Shown here: positions 48,470 to 57,919 of the stretch, piece by piece
How the letters are laid out: every line of letters begins with the position of its first letter
How positions within the stretch are numbered: position 1 is the first letter of the stretch
NCBI GenBank assembly: GCA_900074725.1
Contig: LT598457.1
Location: forward strand, 372,001 to 436,000
Direction of reading: 5' to 3'
From: Lachancea dasiensis
Lineage: Eukaryota; Ascomycota; Saccharomycetes; Saccharomycetales; Saccharomycetaceae
DNA: 64,000 nt
The notes under the pieces: generated by a model
What the model saw: the letters and a program-made list of their open reading frames with translations, nothing else
Told to the model about the DNA's origin: nothing
Database searches by the model: none
Position numbers and translations under genes: made by a program

Positions 48470-48665
48470 CAAATGTACTGGGGCGAGTCAGCGTCGGCAG
48501 TAATAAACTTGCGGAGTCGTTCGTTCAATTTATCGGTAGACATCGCGTGTGAGATTCTGTGCACTTGGTACTAAATTTGAAGCTTCTAAAGCAAATTCTT
48601 CTGTGCACTTGGTGCTAAATTTGAAGCTTCTAAAGCAAATTCTTGTTCTCTCTCCGTGATTATTT
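48470..48665 (+). repeat. 196-bp direct repeat flanking LTR-like unit, left copy
   Basis: It begins ACAAATGTACTGGGGCGAG and ends CTCCGTGATTATTT, about 96 percent identical to 49121-49316. Inside, a 44-bp unit starting CTGTGCACTTGG is itself tandemly duplicated. Confidence 0.85.
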
Positions 48666-48669
48666 GTAT

Positions 48670-49122
48670 TGAGGCGAATCTGATTCATCAGTAGAAAGCT
48701 TACTAAATTTGTCTTGTAAGTCGGACATAGTCATTGTAAGATGAGTAACTTGGATCTAGGGAATTCTACTTATCTCTCCGTGATTATTTTAGGCATTAGA
48801 GTTGGTTCAGTTACCTGAACAAAAGCCTGGTATTTATACAATTCTCACTCGGTGACTCTGGTCAACATATTTATTAATCACCAATTCTAGATCATTCTAT
48901 TGCCCAAGGATTACGGCTTCAATGCCGTACACTACCGATAACTTATCAATGGCCAATCCTATTGGACAATAGTTGTTCTCTTCGGTTTGTCTTAGCTTGT
49001 AGCTCTATTTGTATGGCCTCGGTTGTGTACTATCATTCTGTACCACTGTGTCACATATTTACTGACGCTGATTATGCGATTAGACGCACATCACCATCAG
49101 TTTATTCACATCATTCCCAACA
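48670..49122 (+). mobile_element. LTR-like repeat, family I, second copy
   Basis: About 453 bp, TGAGGCG...CCAACA, matching 25187-25638 with roughly twenty differences by my count. It lies between the two 196-bp direct repeats. Solo LTR-like, fairly young, with no adjoining retrotransposon coding region. Confidence 0.65.
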
Positions 49123-49316
49123 AATGTACTGGGGCGAGTCAGCGTTGACAGTAATAAACTTGCTGAGTCGTTCGTTCAATTTATCGGTAGACATCGCGTG
49201 TGAGATTCTGTGCACCTGGTACTAAATTTGAAGCTTTTGAAGCAAATTCTTCTGTGCACTTGGTACTAAATTTGAAGCTTCTAAAGCAAATTCTTGTTCT
49301 CTCTCCGTGATTATTT
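49121..49316 (+). repeat. 196-bp direct repeat, right copy
   Basis: Second copy of the repeat at 48470-48665, also containing the internal 44-bp tandem duplication. Confidence 0.85.
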
Positions 49317-49513
49317 GAGCCATATTTCTGGGCCATACCTGGGGCACATAGCCAGTATTCATACAGAATTCTGGCATGAATAATTTCGGTAGAGCTAGGG
49401 CTTGCAGACTCAATAGCTGAATCTAAGCTATTGGGCATTTCAAATGGCTGGCCAGGGCATTTCTGTGAAATCTCCTCCGAATCCCACTGGCTGATCATTC
49501 ACCTTATCCGTAA

Positions 49514-49557
49514 TTGTTTTGCTGACGTCGCCGTTATCACTTCGTACTATACTGACA
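49514..49557 (-). mobile_element. LTR-like relic, family II, end fragment
   Basis: Read on the minus strand from 49557, the first 44 bases beginning TGTCA match 24406-24449. Beyond that the two sequences diverge, so only an end is recognisable. Confidence 0.4.
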
Positions 49558-49970
49558 CCAGGATGATGGTTGCCATTACGCAACCTGATGCGATCCGAAC
49601 AGAGACCAGATCACTACCAGCCGGTTGCTCTAACAGATTGTATTGTCAGAATGATGGAGTACCTGCTTTGAAGGTTCAGTTGTGCGCCATATGTGCCAAA
49701 AGTCTTGATTTATCGTTCTTGCTGGTTCTTCACATGGCATTTTTCGTTTCCAATGCTAAGGTGAATAACAAGAAGGGACTTCCTTGGCAGAGTTCGCGAC
49801 TTCACTACTATCGGCCGCGACAGTTTGCTATCCCGAAGTACTGACAAAGACACTCGGCATTTTGAAGTTTCCATCTTGGTATAGCCCTTAGTGACCATCT
49901 TCTCCCAGCACAGTTTTTTTGTTTCTTTTCTTCCGGTGGTAACGGATCAACAACTTAAGGGAAAGCTTTC
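49558..49970 (+). other. GPC1 upstream region
   Basis: About 410 bases, presumably the GPC1 promoter; nothing else recognised. Confidence 0.35.
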
Positions 49971-51152
49971 ATGACTGACTCTTTCGAACTCGATTCAGAT
50001 GAGAGTAAAGGCACCTCGCGAATATCGTTGGCCTCTTGGGTTGAGCTTTTGGACCCAGTTTCATCCACGGCGCAATCGTACTACCTGCCGAGGCGCTACT
50101 TCAGCAATGCGACTCAAAAATTGAAAATAACAAAACCGCGTCAAAAACTCGCTAGGCTTAAGACTACGGCCCAAGATCTCACACCACAGATAGAAGAGTT
50201 CAAAAAACGCGCTCTGGGCCGTCTACAAGCGCTTGACAAGCCACTGGAGACTTTGTTTTTCCATAATAGCTCCAACCTGGAGAAATGGTTTTATCCGTTC
50301 ACTCTGTTCAATATCTTCGCAATCGGGTTTATAATAGGCAAGTACCCGGAATGGTTTCATGTTTACTACACAGCGATGCTTGTGCTGCTCATGCCTGTGC
50401 GGTACTACACTTATTATAAGACCAACAGCCATTACTACATGGCTGATCTGTGCTATTATGTTAACCTGATGTGTCTACTCTTCATTTGGGTTTTGCCTCA
50501 GTCCGTCCATTTATATCAAACTTGTTTTGCCTTCACTTTTGGAACGTTGTGCTTTGCAGTCATTACTTGGAGAAACTCTCTTGTGATCCATTCTGTCGAC
50601 AAAATCACTTCCTGCTTCATTCATATCATGCCTCCATTGACGATGTATACCATTAGGTATGGTATTGATGAGCATTTGAAGATTAAAAGGTTTCCAGCGG
50701 CGTCTGTCCTGGCTTCTGAAAAGTGGAACTTGAAATATAATATTTTCTGGACCTCCATATATTATCTCGTCTGGCAAAGCGCCTATCACTACTTCATTAC
50801 ATTACGACAATCCTCGAAGATCAAATCTGGTCAAAGGGTTACGAGCTTCGAGTACCTAACCACCCACCAGTTTAAAAATTTTTGGGCCGTTAAGTTGCCT
50901 GATCCTTGGCCTATGGTTTGCTACATTTTGATACAGTACTGTTACCAATTAGGGACAATGATTTTGTGTGGTATATGGTTCCACCACCAGAAAGCCGCAG
51001 GAGCATTTTTGATCTTCATTTACCTTTGTGCGGCACGGAATGGAGCAACTTATTACATAGATCATTATGGGAAAAAGTTCGAAAAGGAGGTTACCAAACT
51101 GAGGATGGAAGTAGAAGATCTGCAACATCAGCTGGACCAAAAAACTTCGTAA
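49971..51152 (+). CDS. GPC1: Glycerophosphocholine acyltransferase Gpc1
   Basis: 393 residues (S. cerevisiae Gpc1, YGR149W, has 432). A polar N-terminus of ~95 residues is followed by a hydrophobic core with about eight membrane spans, including WFYPFTLFNIFAIGFIIGKY and YYMADLCYYVNLMCLLFIWV, the signature region of the GPCAT family. A short coiled-coil-like tail follows. The enzyme acylates glycerophosphocholine with acyl-CoA to make lyso-PC, feeding phosphatidylcholine remodelling in the ER. The convergent pair GPC1-CCM1 is the same as YGR149W-YGR150C. Confidence 0.95.
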   Translation: MTDSFELDSDESKGTSRISLASWVELLDPVSSTAQSYYLPRRYFSNATQKLKITKPRQKLARLKTTAQDLTPQIEEFKKRALGRLQALDKPLETLFFHNSSNLEKWFYPFTLFNIFAIGFIIGKYPEWFHVYYTAMLVLLMPVRYYTYYKTNSHYYMADLCYYVNLMCLLFIWVLPQSVHLYQTCFAFTFGTLCFAVITWRNSLVIHSVDKITSCFIHIMPPLTMYTIRYGIDEHLKIKRFPAASVLASEKWNLKYNIFWTSIYYLVWQSAYHYFITLRQSSKIKSGQRVTSFEYLTTHQFKNFWAVKLPDPWPMVCYILIQYCYQLGTMILCGIWFHHQKAAGAFLIFIYLCAARNGATYYIDHYGKKFEKEVTKLRMEVEDLQHQLDQKTS

Positions 51153-51286
51153 AGGAGTGTCTTGATTCGATACACTGTCTCCCCTTTTCATCGTCCTTCC
51201 GCCCCAACTACTCCGGTATGTTAGTTCGTTAGTCATTAATACAGGTATTTACAAGGTACTATCAAATGCGCGGTCGCGCGAAAACA

Positions 51287-53839
51287 CTAGTTTGAGCCAA
51301 TAGCCCCCTTATAGCCAGGTTTAGTGCGCTTATTAACGATCTCCAGTAAGATTCTAATACTGGTGCCGTCCTCGATCTCTAATAATTTATTGTGTAGCAT
51401 TTTCACCATCGAATATGACCAGTCGATGTGTCTCTGCGAAGACATAATTATGCCCATAGCATCAGTGTACATTTCCTGCGAAGTGAAAAAATCAACCATC
51501 AGGGCAGCAAACGTGCGGTCCTTCGCTGCCCTGTCATTTGGTGCCAGCCTCTGGAACGCGCTACTTTTCCTAAACGCGCCACGACTTTCCCAAGTTTTCT
51601 TTGCCAAATCCACATCCTTGAACTTAATCGCTGCTTTCATGGCTACTTCATACAGTACAGAATTTCTCAAAACTTTGTGTTTCAGGAAATACAAAAACTT
51701 GGCGGCATTTGTGGAACCACCAACTCCTACTGCTTCTGAGTCCCCAGTAACTTGCTGTGAGAACTCCAAGGAACTAGGTAGTGTGGCTCGTTTCGTTTGA
51801 GTGAAGACGTTTGAAATTTGATCATTCAACTGTTGCTGATCGTAGGAAAATTCCGAAAACCTAAGTAAGAACTCAGTCTTATCTCCAAGTTTAATCGGTA
51901 TCGTTAAGTAAGAAGACAACGATATAATGTTCAAAACATTTTGATTTATTAAATTGGATTTCCAATCTGCTATTTGGCGTAACATGTCAAATGTGAAGCC
52001 TTCTAGGGAAGACGTTGAGCTTAGTAGTTGATTAATGGATTTTGAAACGTGTTCTGGATAAGCTCTTATATCTACTGTTCCACCAAACTCTAAGTTAAAT
52101 TGCCATACAGCACGGGATTCTGCAAGGATCTGGGTCGATGAGTTCAGATGTGAAACTGGTAGCATTGGAAGCCTTCCCAAGACCCCATTTTCACTCTGGT
52201 CAAACTTGTGTTCGTAGTCCACGCTATTGATAAGGTTTCTTCTTGTAATGGCACCTTTGTCGAATCCCATTAGCAAAGGCAGCTTATTCGGCAGAAAATT
52301 AGCGTATGCCAACATCAGGTAATTGAAGAGGAAAGGATTGAGTGATTTCATCCAAATATACTTGTAGTCGATGTTTCTTGTGTCACCAAATTTTACTTTC
52401 CATCTGTGCAAGTTATCAGCAAATTTTGCCGTGATGTATTTATAATACAGCGCTCTGGCAAGTCCCACATCACCATCATAGGCACAAAGAGTCATCATAG
52501 TCATAATGGTGCTCTCTAAATTGCGGCCACGCAAGTTTACAAGATCGTCGTTTTGATGTAAGTACTTCCATCCCAGCAGCCGCAGCGACTCTCCCTTTCC
52601 TTCACTTGAGACTGGGTCACCGCTAGTGATAGCCAAGGTTTTAGCAAGGGCGTTCAAGGACTCTGTGGAAGGATCAATCTTCAGATCGGTCATTTCATTG
52701 TAAAGATCAATGGCACGAGCGTAGTTTTTTTCCTTGGCGCACAGTTCCAACATGCTCGCATAAGTTTTAGCGTCTGGTCTGTGAGCCGCCGATAAAAACT
52801 TCATAGTGGCAAAAACGTCCCAGGCTTGCTTTCCGAGGCCCAACTTGGTATAGTATTGGACAATTGTAGTGTAATTTTCTCGGTTTGGTAAAATGTTGTA
52901 GTCCTCTCTGAACTTCGTCAAGAAATAATTCATTTTGGAACTATCCACAACTTGAGAAGCGAATTTTGTGCAGCAATTTAGTATGAACTGATTCATTTGC
53001 GCCATGGCCTGTCCCTCAGGCTCTGAATTTTGTGCTTTGTCAAATCTTTGCAACAAAGTTTCCATATGAGCTAGAACTTTGGATGCTGTTGTGGCATTTT
53101 TAGCTGTTTTTATGTTGGACAGATTCAAAAACAGGCACTCGTACATCGCGGTGGTCAGTTTCGTGTCGTCGTTGTCTACATAATCTGTCAGCATGAAATC
53201 GAGCCTTTGGACACTTTCTAACGAAATATGGTTTATTTTTGACAGCAGAAATGTGTTTAGTGACCGTTTGCTAACACCGCGTAGTTTTTCGGGACAATCA
53301 TGCAATTTGGATATAAGAATATTCCAGTTCCTGTGGCGGTAGTTGATAAGTGACTTAAGCACCAGCTCGTTGTCATTAATCCGTTCAAGCAACACTTGAG
53401 GTAAAAACTTTTTGGCCTGGCCCGGGGCGCTTAATATGAAGTTAGAAAGATTTACTTCATCGTGGGTGGATCTCATATCTCTGGTGTTAGCGCTTAAAAT
53501 CAAGGAAGCAGTATCTTGAGCCTCCTTCTCGTCACTGAGTCCATTATCTTGCATTTCTTGTTGAGCGGCTTCTTTCTTAGTCACACCATCAGCCACGCGA
53601 ATTTGAGCCTGCAAGTTTTTAGTGAATTCGCGCAACTGTCGCAGTTTGAATTCCAGTTCCCGAGGGTCATTCAAATCCATTTTGTTATCCAGTTCCAGCT
53701 CATCTAGAGACACATCTTTCCTAGTATTGCGAACGTTTCTGCGTCGTCTGGCATTTTTGCCAGCAGCGGGTATAACTACAAACCGTTTGGAAAGAAAGCC
53801 AATGCCGGGTCTAACAAAGTCAAAATTTCGCACAATCAT
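51287..53839 (-). CDS. CCM1: Mitochondrial PPR protein Ccm1
   Basis: 850 residues (S. cerevisiae Ccm1/Dmr1, YGR150C, has 864). The N-terminus is basic and rich in Arg/Asn, fitting a mitochondrial presequence. Pentatricopeptide-type helical repeats are clearest around residues 325-400 (NYTTIVQYYTKLGLGKQAWD and TYASMLELCAKEKNYARAID). Ccm1 is needed for removal of introns from COB and COX1 pre-mRNAs and for stability of the 15S rRNA. Identification rests on length, repeat pattern and neighbour GPC1. Confidence 0.9.
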   Translation of the reverse strand: MIVRNFDFVRPGIGFLSKRFVVIPAAGKNARRRRNVRNTRKDVSLDELELDNKMDLNDPRELEFKLRQLREFTKNLQAQIRVADGVTKKEAAQQEMQDNGLSDEKEAQDTASLILSANTRDMRSTHDEVNLSNFILSAPGQAKKFLPQVLLERINDNELVLKSLINYRHRNWNILISKLHDCPEKLRGVSKRSLNTFLLSKINHISLESVQRLDFMLTDYVDNDDTKLTTAMYECLFLNLSNIKTAKNATTASKVLAHMETLLQRFDKAQNSEPEGQAMAQMNQFILNCCTKFASQVVDSSKMNYFLTKFREDYNILPNRENYTTIVQYYTKLGLGKQAWDVFATMKFLSAAHRPDAKTYASMLELCAKEKNYARAIDLYNEMTDLKIDPSTESLNALAKTLAITSGDPVSSEGKGESLRLLGWKYLHQNDDLVNLRGRNLESTIMTMMTLCAYDGDVGLARALYYKYITAKFADNLHRWKVKFGDTRNIDYKYIWMKSLNPFLFNYLMLAYANFLPNKLPLLMGFDKGAITRRNLINSVDYEHKFDQSENGVLGRLPMLPVSHLNSSTQILAESRAVWQFNLEFGGTVDIRAYPEHVSKSINQLLSSTSSLEGFTFDMLRQIADWKSNLINQNVLNIISLSSYLTIPIKLGDKTEFLLRFSEFSYDQQQLNDQISNVFTQTKRATLPSSLEFSQQVTGDSEAVGVGGSTNAAKFLYFLKHKVLRNSVLYEVAMKAAIKFKDVDLAKKTWESRGAFRKSSAFQRLAPNDRAAKDRTFAALMVDFFTSQEMYTDAMGIIMSSQRHIDWSYSMVKMLHNKLLEIEDGTSIRILLEIVNKRTKPGYKGAIGSN

Positions 53840-53941
53840 GGGTCCAGCTGGTTTAGATTTATAAGATAGCCTTTCTGGCGGTCAACACTAGCACTTCGGG
53901 CGCTTTTTGAGCTGGTTTTTTAAAGTGTCACTTTCTATTGA

Positions 53942-54012
53942 TGAGATGCAAAAGCTCATCGCTTTGGTGGAAAATTACTGAAAAATTTCAGCTTTCCGAG
54001 ATGAGCGATGAG
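53942..54012. promoter_or_regulatory. CGR1-side promoter with PAC and RRPE-like motifs
   Basis: PAC cores at 53955-53962 (minus strand) and 54005-54012 (plus strand), an extra GATGAG near 53940-53945, and an RRPE-like TGAAAAATTTC at 53979-53989. The arrangement matches the LCP5-NSA2 promoter and fits the ribosome-biogenesis role of CGR1. Confidence 0.8.
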
Positions 54013-54113
54013 ATGAGTTGAGAACATACAAACACAACAAAAAAGCTCAAGACTTTACATTTGTCAAACTTATTCGGTTTTTCGTCATCAACTAATCTAG
54101 AATCTTTGTCCAG

Positions 54114-54503
54114 ATGAGTAAAACTCCAGAGGTCGTCTCTCAAGCGAGCGCTGAAGATTCTAACACCGCACCCGTAAAAGGAGCCAACGTTAGTGGAAGA
54201 GGTTGGAAAGTCGACAAGGGCCAGTTCAGAGTGGGCAGTAGGCAGGTCAAGAACAAAAAACTAACGTCCTGGGAAGCAAAGAAGCAAAAGATGCTCGAGG
54301 ATAAGCAATTCAAGCTGAAGCTTAAGGAGTTGAAGGACGAGAAGGAACAGGTTCGCAAGGACAGGATACAGGCCTTGAAGGAACGCAGAGAGAAGAAGGA
54401 AGAAAAAGAGCGGTACGAGAGGATGGCTGCCAAGATGCATGCGAAGAAGGTGGACCGTTTGAGACGCAGAGAGAAGCGCAACAAGGCTTTGAAGGAACGT
54501 TGA
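54114..54503 (+). CDS. CGR1: rRNA-processing protein Cgr1
   Basis: 129 residues (S. cerevisiae Cgr1, YGL029W, has 120). Nearly the whole C-terminal two thirds is a Lys/Arg/Glu-rich coiled coil ending KVDRLRRREKRNKALKER. The N-terminal block VSGRGWKVDKGQFRVGSR is conserved in the family. Cgr1 is a nucleolar protein needed for 60S subunit maturation. Confidence 0.93.
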   Translation: MSKTPEVVSQASAEDSNTAPVKGANVSGRGWKVDKGQFRVGSRQVKNKKLTSWEAKKQKMLEDKQFKLKLKELKDEKEQVRKDRIQALKERREKKEEKERYERMAAKMHAKKVDRLRRREKRNKALKER

Positions 54504-54683
54504 AAGAGGGCTTACATGTCCGGAATTCGCATATGTATGTACATTAGGAATATAGTAAAGAACGAGGCATTGCGTTAGGAGAATACCTGTAATAAGGAAG
54601 GCCAAACTGCCGTATTGCGCGGTCTTGATGAAGGACCTACCGTCGACTCAGCAAGACACTGGGTGAAAAATATCAAAAATTAA

Positions 54684-54774
54684 TGCGAATTCTGTGGATC
54701 GAACACAGGACCTCCAGATTTCAGCGACCGAAGTTATCTTCAGTCTGGCGCTCTCCCAACTGAGCTAAATCCGC
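54684..54774 (-). tRNA. tF(GAA): tRNA-Phe(GAA) with 18-nt intron
   Basis: The minus strand reads GCGGATTTAGCTCAGTTGGG, then the anticodon arm CCAGACTGAAGA, an 18-nt intron at 54719-54736, then TCTGG and GTGTTCGATCCACAGAATTCGCA-type T arm and acceptor. The mature length is 73 nt, and the exons look the same as S. cerevisiae tRNA-Phe. T-runs follow the 3' end (54666-54679 region) as a Pol III terminator. The intron lies one base after the anticodon, as usual. Confidence 0.97.
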
Positions 54775-55062
54775 TTTTGGATGAAGCATTAAGATTTTAG
54801 ACCAATACTCACTGAGCATTGTTGGTCATTCTCTACTTTGATAATAATTTTAACGTCTCTTAAGAAATCCTCCTCTCATCGCCTTACAGTGGACATTCGT
54901 AGTATGGCTAGGACCATATTAAACAGCCTGCGGTTCATTTTTTGATTGCTCACGGTCCTCTTGCCAGTAATTTTGGTATTTTTAAAGGCTTCAATTTCTG
55001 CCCCTGGCACACTTAGATGAGCAGTTGAGCTTCACTAGGTCGGTTTGGAATTTGATGCATCA
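54775..55062 (+). other. Region between tRNA-Phe and the inositol oxygenase gene
   Basis: About 290 bases upstream of the oxygenase ATG; no motif recognised. Confidence 0.35.
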
Positions 55063-56070
55063 ATGCCCCAGCAAAACGGTAAAGTCATTAGAAACCATGA
55101 AGGTCATTTGCTAGAGCTTATGGATGAGGACGTTCAGTCAGTAAATGCATTCAAAACAAGGATTATGCTATCCCGAGAAGATGACTCTAGTACATCGGAG
55201 CACGTTGTAAAGAAACAGAAGCGTCATGGTGCTGAAAATGACAATTGTACTGTAGACAAAACTCCCGTCGATCAAAATACAATCCCCGTGAGTGAAGACG
55301 AATTTAGACAGTATCATCAAGCCAAGAGCAGAGTCAGAGAGTTCTATCGTGAGCAACACGAGAAGCAAACGATGGCGTTTAATCTGCAAGCGAGAGTTAA
55401 TTTCAAGACGAAGTCTAGGGCAAGAATGACCATATGGGAAGCTCTTTGTAAGCTCAGTATGCTTATCGACGATTCTGATCCTGATACCGAGCTGTCGCAA
55501 ATAGACCACGCTCTGCAAACTGCAGAAGCCATACGAGCAGACGGGAAACCACGCTGGATGCAACTAGTTGGGCTCATTCACGACCTGGGCAAGATCCTAT
55601 ATTTTTTTGATAGCGAGGGCCAATGGGACGTTGTAGGGGACACGTTCCCAATAGGGTGTCAATTTGCGGATGAGATCATCTTTCAAGAGTTCTTCAAAGG
55701 AAATCCGGATGATTCACATCCTATTTACTCCTCAAAATTGGGGATATATGAAGATAATTGTGGCTTGAACTCTGTTATGATCTCGTGGGGGCATGACGAA
55801 TACATGTATTACATTGCCAAGAGTCAGTCCACATTAAACGAAAAAGCTCTGGCCATGATCCGCTACCACTCGTTTTACCCTTGGCACAGGGAAGGAGCCT
55901 ACCGCTACTTAATGAACAAAAAGGACTACGAAATGTTAAGTGAGGTACAAGCGTTCAACCGGTATGACTTGTATTCGAAGAACCTGACAAAATATGATCT
56001 CAAGGAACTCCAGCCATATTATCTTGATTTGATAGATGAATTCTTTCCCAAGAAACATATAGATTTTTGA
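55063..56070 (+). CDS. myo-Inositol oxygenase (MIOX)
   Basis: 335 residues from the ATG (the frame opens at a TTG 18 bases earlier). The first ~85 residues are a variable extension. The remainder aligns with animal MIOX throughout. All six diiron ligands of the human enzyme are present: H149 (HALQTAE), H173 and D174 (LIHDLGK), H244 (SWGHDEYMY), H269 (RYHSFYPWH) and D302 (FNRYDLY). VVGDTFPIGC and LRPYY-like LQPYYLDLIDE also match. MIOX cleaves myo-inositol with O2 to D-glucuronate in the cytosol, the first step of inositol catabolism. S. cerevisiae has no such gene. It sits with tRNA-Phe between CGR1 and SCW11, which adjoin in S. cerevisiae. Base composition looks like its neighbours. Whether this is retention or transfer cannot be decided here. 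Confidence 0.95.
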   Translation: MPQQNGKVIRNHEGHLLELMDEDVQSVNAFKTRIMLSREDDSSTSEHVVKKQKRHGAENDNCTVDKTPVDQNTIPVSEDEFRQYHQAKSRVREFYREQHEKQTMAFNLQARVNFKTKSRARMTIWEALCKLSMLIDDSDPDTELSQIDHALQTAEAIRADGKPRWMQLVGLIHDLGKILYFFDSEGQWDVVGDTFPIGCQFADEIIFQEFFKGNPDDSHPIYSSKLGIYEDNCGLNSVMISWGHDEYMYYIAKSQSTLNEKALAMIRYHSFYPWHREGAYRYLMNKKDYEMLSEVQAFNRYDLYSKNLTKYDLKELQPYYLDLIDEFFPKKHIDF

Positions 56071-56239
56071 TACACTCCCTGTTTTCACTTAAACCTTATC
56101 TTATTCTAATGTACAAAGTAACATAATAATACATATTTTATCTAATTCCTTCCTTGGATGTGCTATTGAACTTCTGGGTAGTTATTAAGTTTTGAGCCCT
56201 TTAAATGCCTTTCGTATGTGCTCGTGTGTGTGTGATAAT

Positions 56240-57919
56240 TCACGCAGATGCTAAGATATCAGAAATTCCGAAGAATTGCTCAATACCGTAAGGACCCGGT
56301 TGCTTCCAGTAGTCATTGAACGTGGATAATACTGTGACCTCGCCGTTCATTTCATTTAAGATATTCTGAATGGCTTCGAGTTGGTTTTCGTGAGATGGAA
56401 TATTACCGCCATTTGTATTTCCACCAGATGGATATCCTGTCTCGGTCACAACAACGTTGTTTGTCCCGCAAACTTGTTGAATCAACTCGAGTTGGCCCTT
56501 AACAAAAGTCCCGGCAGAATCAGCGGAAGAATTAACGTCAAAGTAAGCATGTGAGTTGATGCCAACAAAATCAATTTTGGCATCCTTGCATAAACTAGGA
56601 TGGTTTTGGAAAGTCACAGGTGGCTCGCTGGTGGTATACTTGCCTGTGAAGCCAGCGCTTTCAAACTTAGATCTAACAGATGAGATCTTGGCCACTAAAT
56701 CGTCCACAGAACAGTAGCCCGAAAGAACAGCTTCATTACCGATGGTTAGAACATCAAACAGATCCCATCCGTTAGACTTTCCGTAGGCTAGGACATCGTT
56801 GACGGCGTCATCAATTGAATCAACACCGGCAGATGTAATCCACAGGCCTTGATTGATTGTAATACCGAGTGACTTGGCAGCAGATGTAATGGTCTCTAGG
56901 GAGTTGCAATCAGTTCCGTAAATTCTGACTTTAGACACTCCTTTGGACTTGATAAATTTCATGTCTTGGTATACGCTAGAAGAGTCCTTGCAGGTGTTGT
57001 CATTATTGTACGGAGAGTACACTAATGCAGTAGGGGCGCTGTGCAACTGTCCTGACGTGGTGGATGAAGTTGACGACGTTGTTCCAGAGGACGAGGCGGC
57101 GATTGGTGTAGTAGATGTCGTAGAGGCGTAGGAGGAGGAGGTTGGTACAGTGGTAGAGGTACTAGTTGTCTGTTCGGTGCTAGAAGCAGTAGTGCCGTAT
57201 GAAGAAGAAGTGCTCGTTGCTTCTTCGCTGGTTGAAGTGAAGCTACTGGATGGAGCAGATTCTTGAGCGTTTGAAGATGAAACATCTGGTTGCTTGCTAG
57301 TAGCTGACTCAAATCCTGAGGTGGTGGAGGCTGGTGGAGCAGGAATATGAGGGCTTGGCGGGGTTGGAGTCAAAGAAGAAGAGCTTGATGCTTCATAAGT
57401 AGCTGAACCTGCTTGTGGGGGCAGAACAGACGCAGAAGCTACCAAGGAACTTGCAGCCAGAGTCGATGCTGTTAGTTGCGGATTAGAGCTCTGCGTGGCA
57501 GAGACAGGTAGAGGAGAAACGTAGACTGTTCCCTTTGGAGCTCCAGTGGTGATCGTTGTTGTGCAGCTGGAGGAGGACGCCAAGCCATTTGGCTCAGCCG
57601 CATTCTCATTCTGAGGCTGTACTGTGACCATAACAGTTGTGGTAGGGTTACCTGTAGGTGTTGAGCCATCGGCTTGTGGCAACGTAGTGGTGAAGGTTGC
57701 GTCACCACTGATGATGAACTCAACAGTAGGAGCAACCTCAATTTGCGTGGTTGTAGAGTAGAAATCGGTCACAATATTCGTTGTGCTAGCAGTGTGCATT
57801 CTGGTTACAATTTGTCTTTTGGGGAGCTGTTCCAATACTGGCAGGGCGTTGGTAAAATGCTGCGTGAGGATGGCAGCGAAGAAAAAGACTATGCTGACAG
57901 CAAGTCTGTTGAGAGCCAT
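56240..57919 (-). CDS. SCW11: GH17 cell-wall glucanase-like protein Scw11
   Basis: 559 residues (S. cerevisiae Scw11, YGL028C, has 542). A signal peptide (about 1-25, ending TNALP) is followed by a KR Kex2-type site at 34-35, then a long Ser/Thr/Pro-rich stretch (~60-290), likely O-glycosylated. The GH17 domain fills ~295-559, with probable acid/base E396 (GNEAVLSG) and nucleophile E493 (VTETGYPSGG). Scw11 is a secreted, daughter-specific wall protein used in septum breakdown. The next gene is CWH41 on the same strand, as YGL028C-YGL027C. Ace2-type sites lie upstream. Confidence 0.92.
   Translation of the reverse strand: MALNRLAVSIVFFFAAILTQHFTNALPVLEQLPKRQIVTRMHTASTTNIVTDFYSTTTQIEVAPTVEFIISGDATFTTTLPQADGSTPTGNPTTTVMVTVQPQNENAAEPNGLASSSSCTTTITTGAPKGTVYVSPLPVSATQSSNPQLTASTLAASSLVASASVLPPQAGSATYEASSSSSLTPTPPSPHIPAPPASTTSGFESATSKQPDVSSSNAQESAPSSSFTSTSEEATSTSSSYGTTASSTEQTTSTSTTVPTSSSYASTTSTTPIAASSSGTTSSTSSTTSGQLHSAPTALVYSPYNNDNTCKDSSSVYQDMKFIKSKGVSKVRIYGTDCNSLETITSAAKSLGITINQGLWITSAGVDSIDDAVNDVLAYGKSNGWDLFDVLTIGNEAVLSGYCSVDDLVAKISSVRSKFESAGFTGKYTTSEPPVTFQNHPSLCKDAKIDFVGINSHAYFDVNSSADSAGTFVKGQLELIQQVCGTNNVVVTETGYPSGGNTNGGNIPSHENQLEAIQNILNEMNGEVTVLSTFNDYWKQPGPYGIEQFFGISDILASA

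Noticed and set aside
54775-56070. Tandem association of tRNA-Phe with the inositol oxygenase gene as an integrated element
   Set aside because: No attachment-type repeats, integrase or flanking direct repeats were seen; tRNA proximity alone does not show integration.
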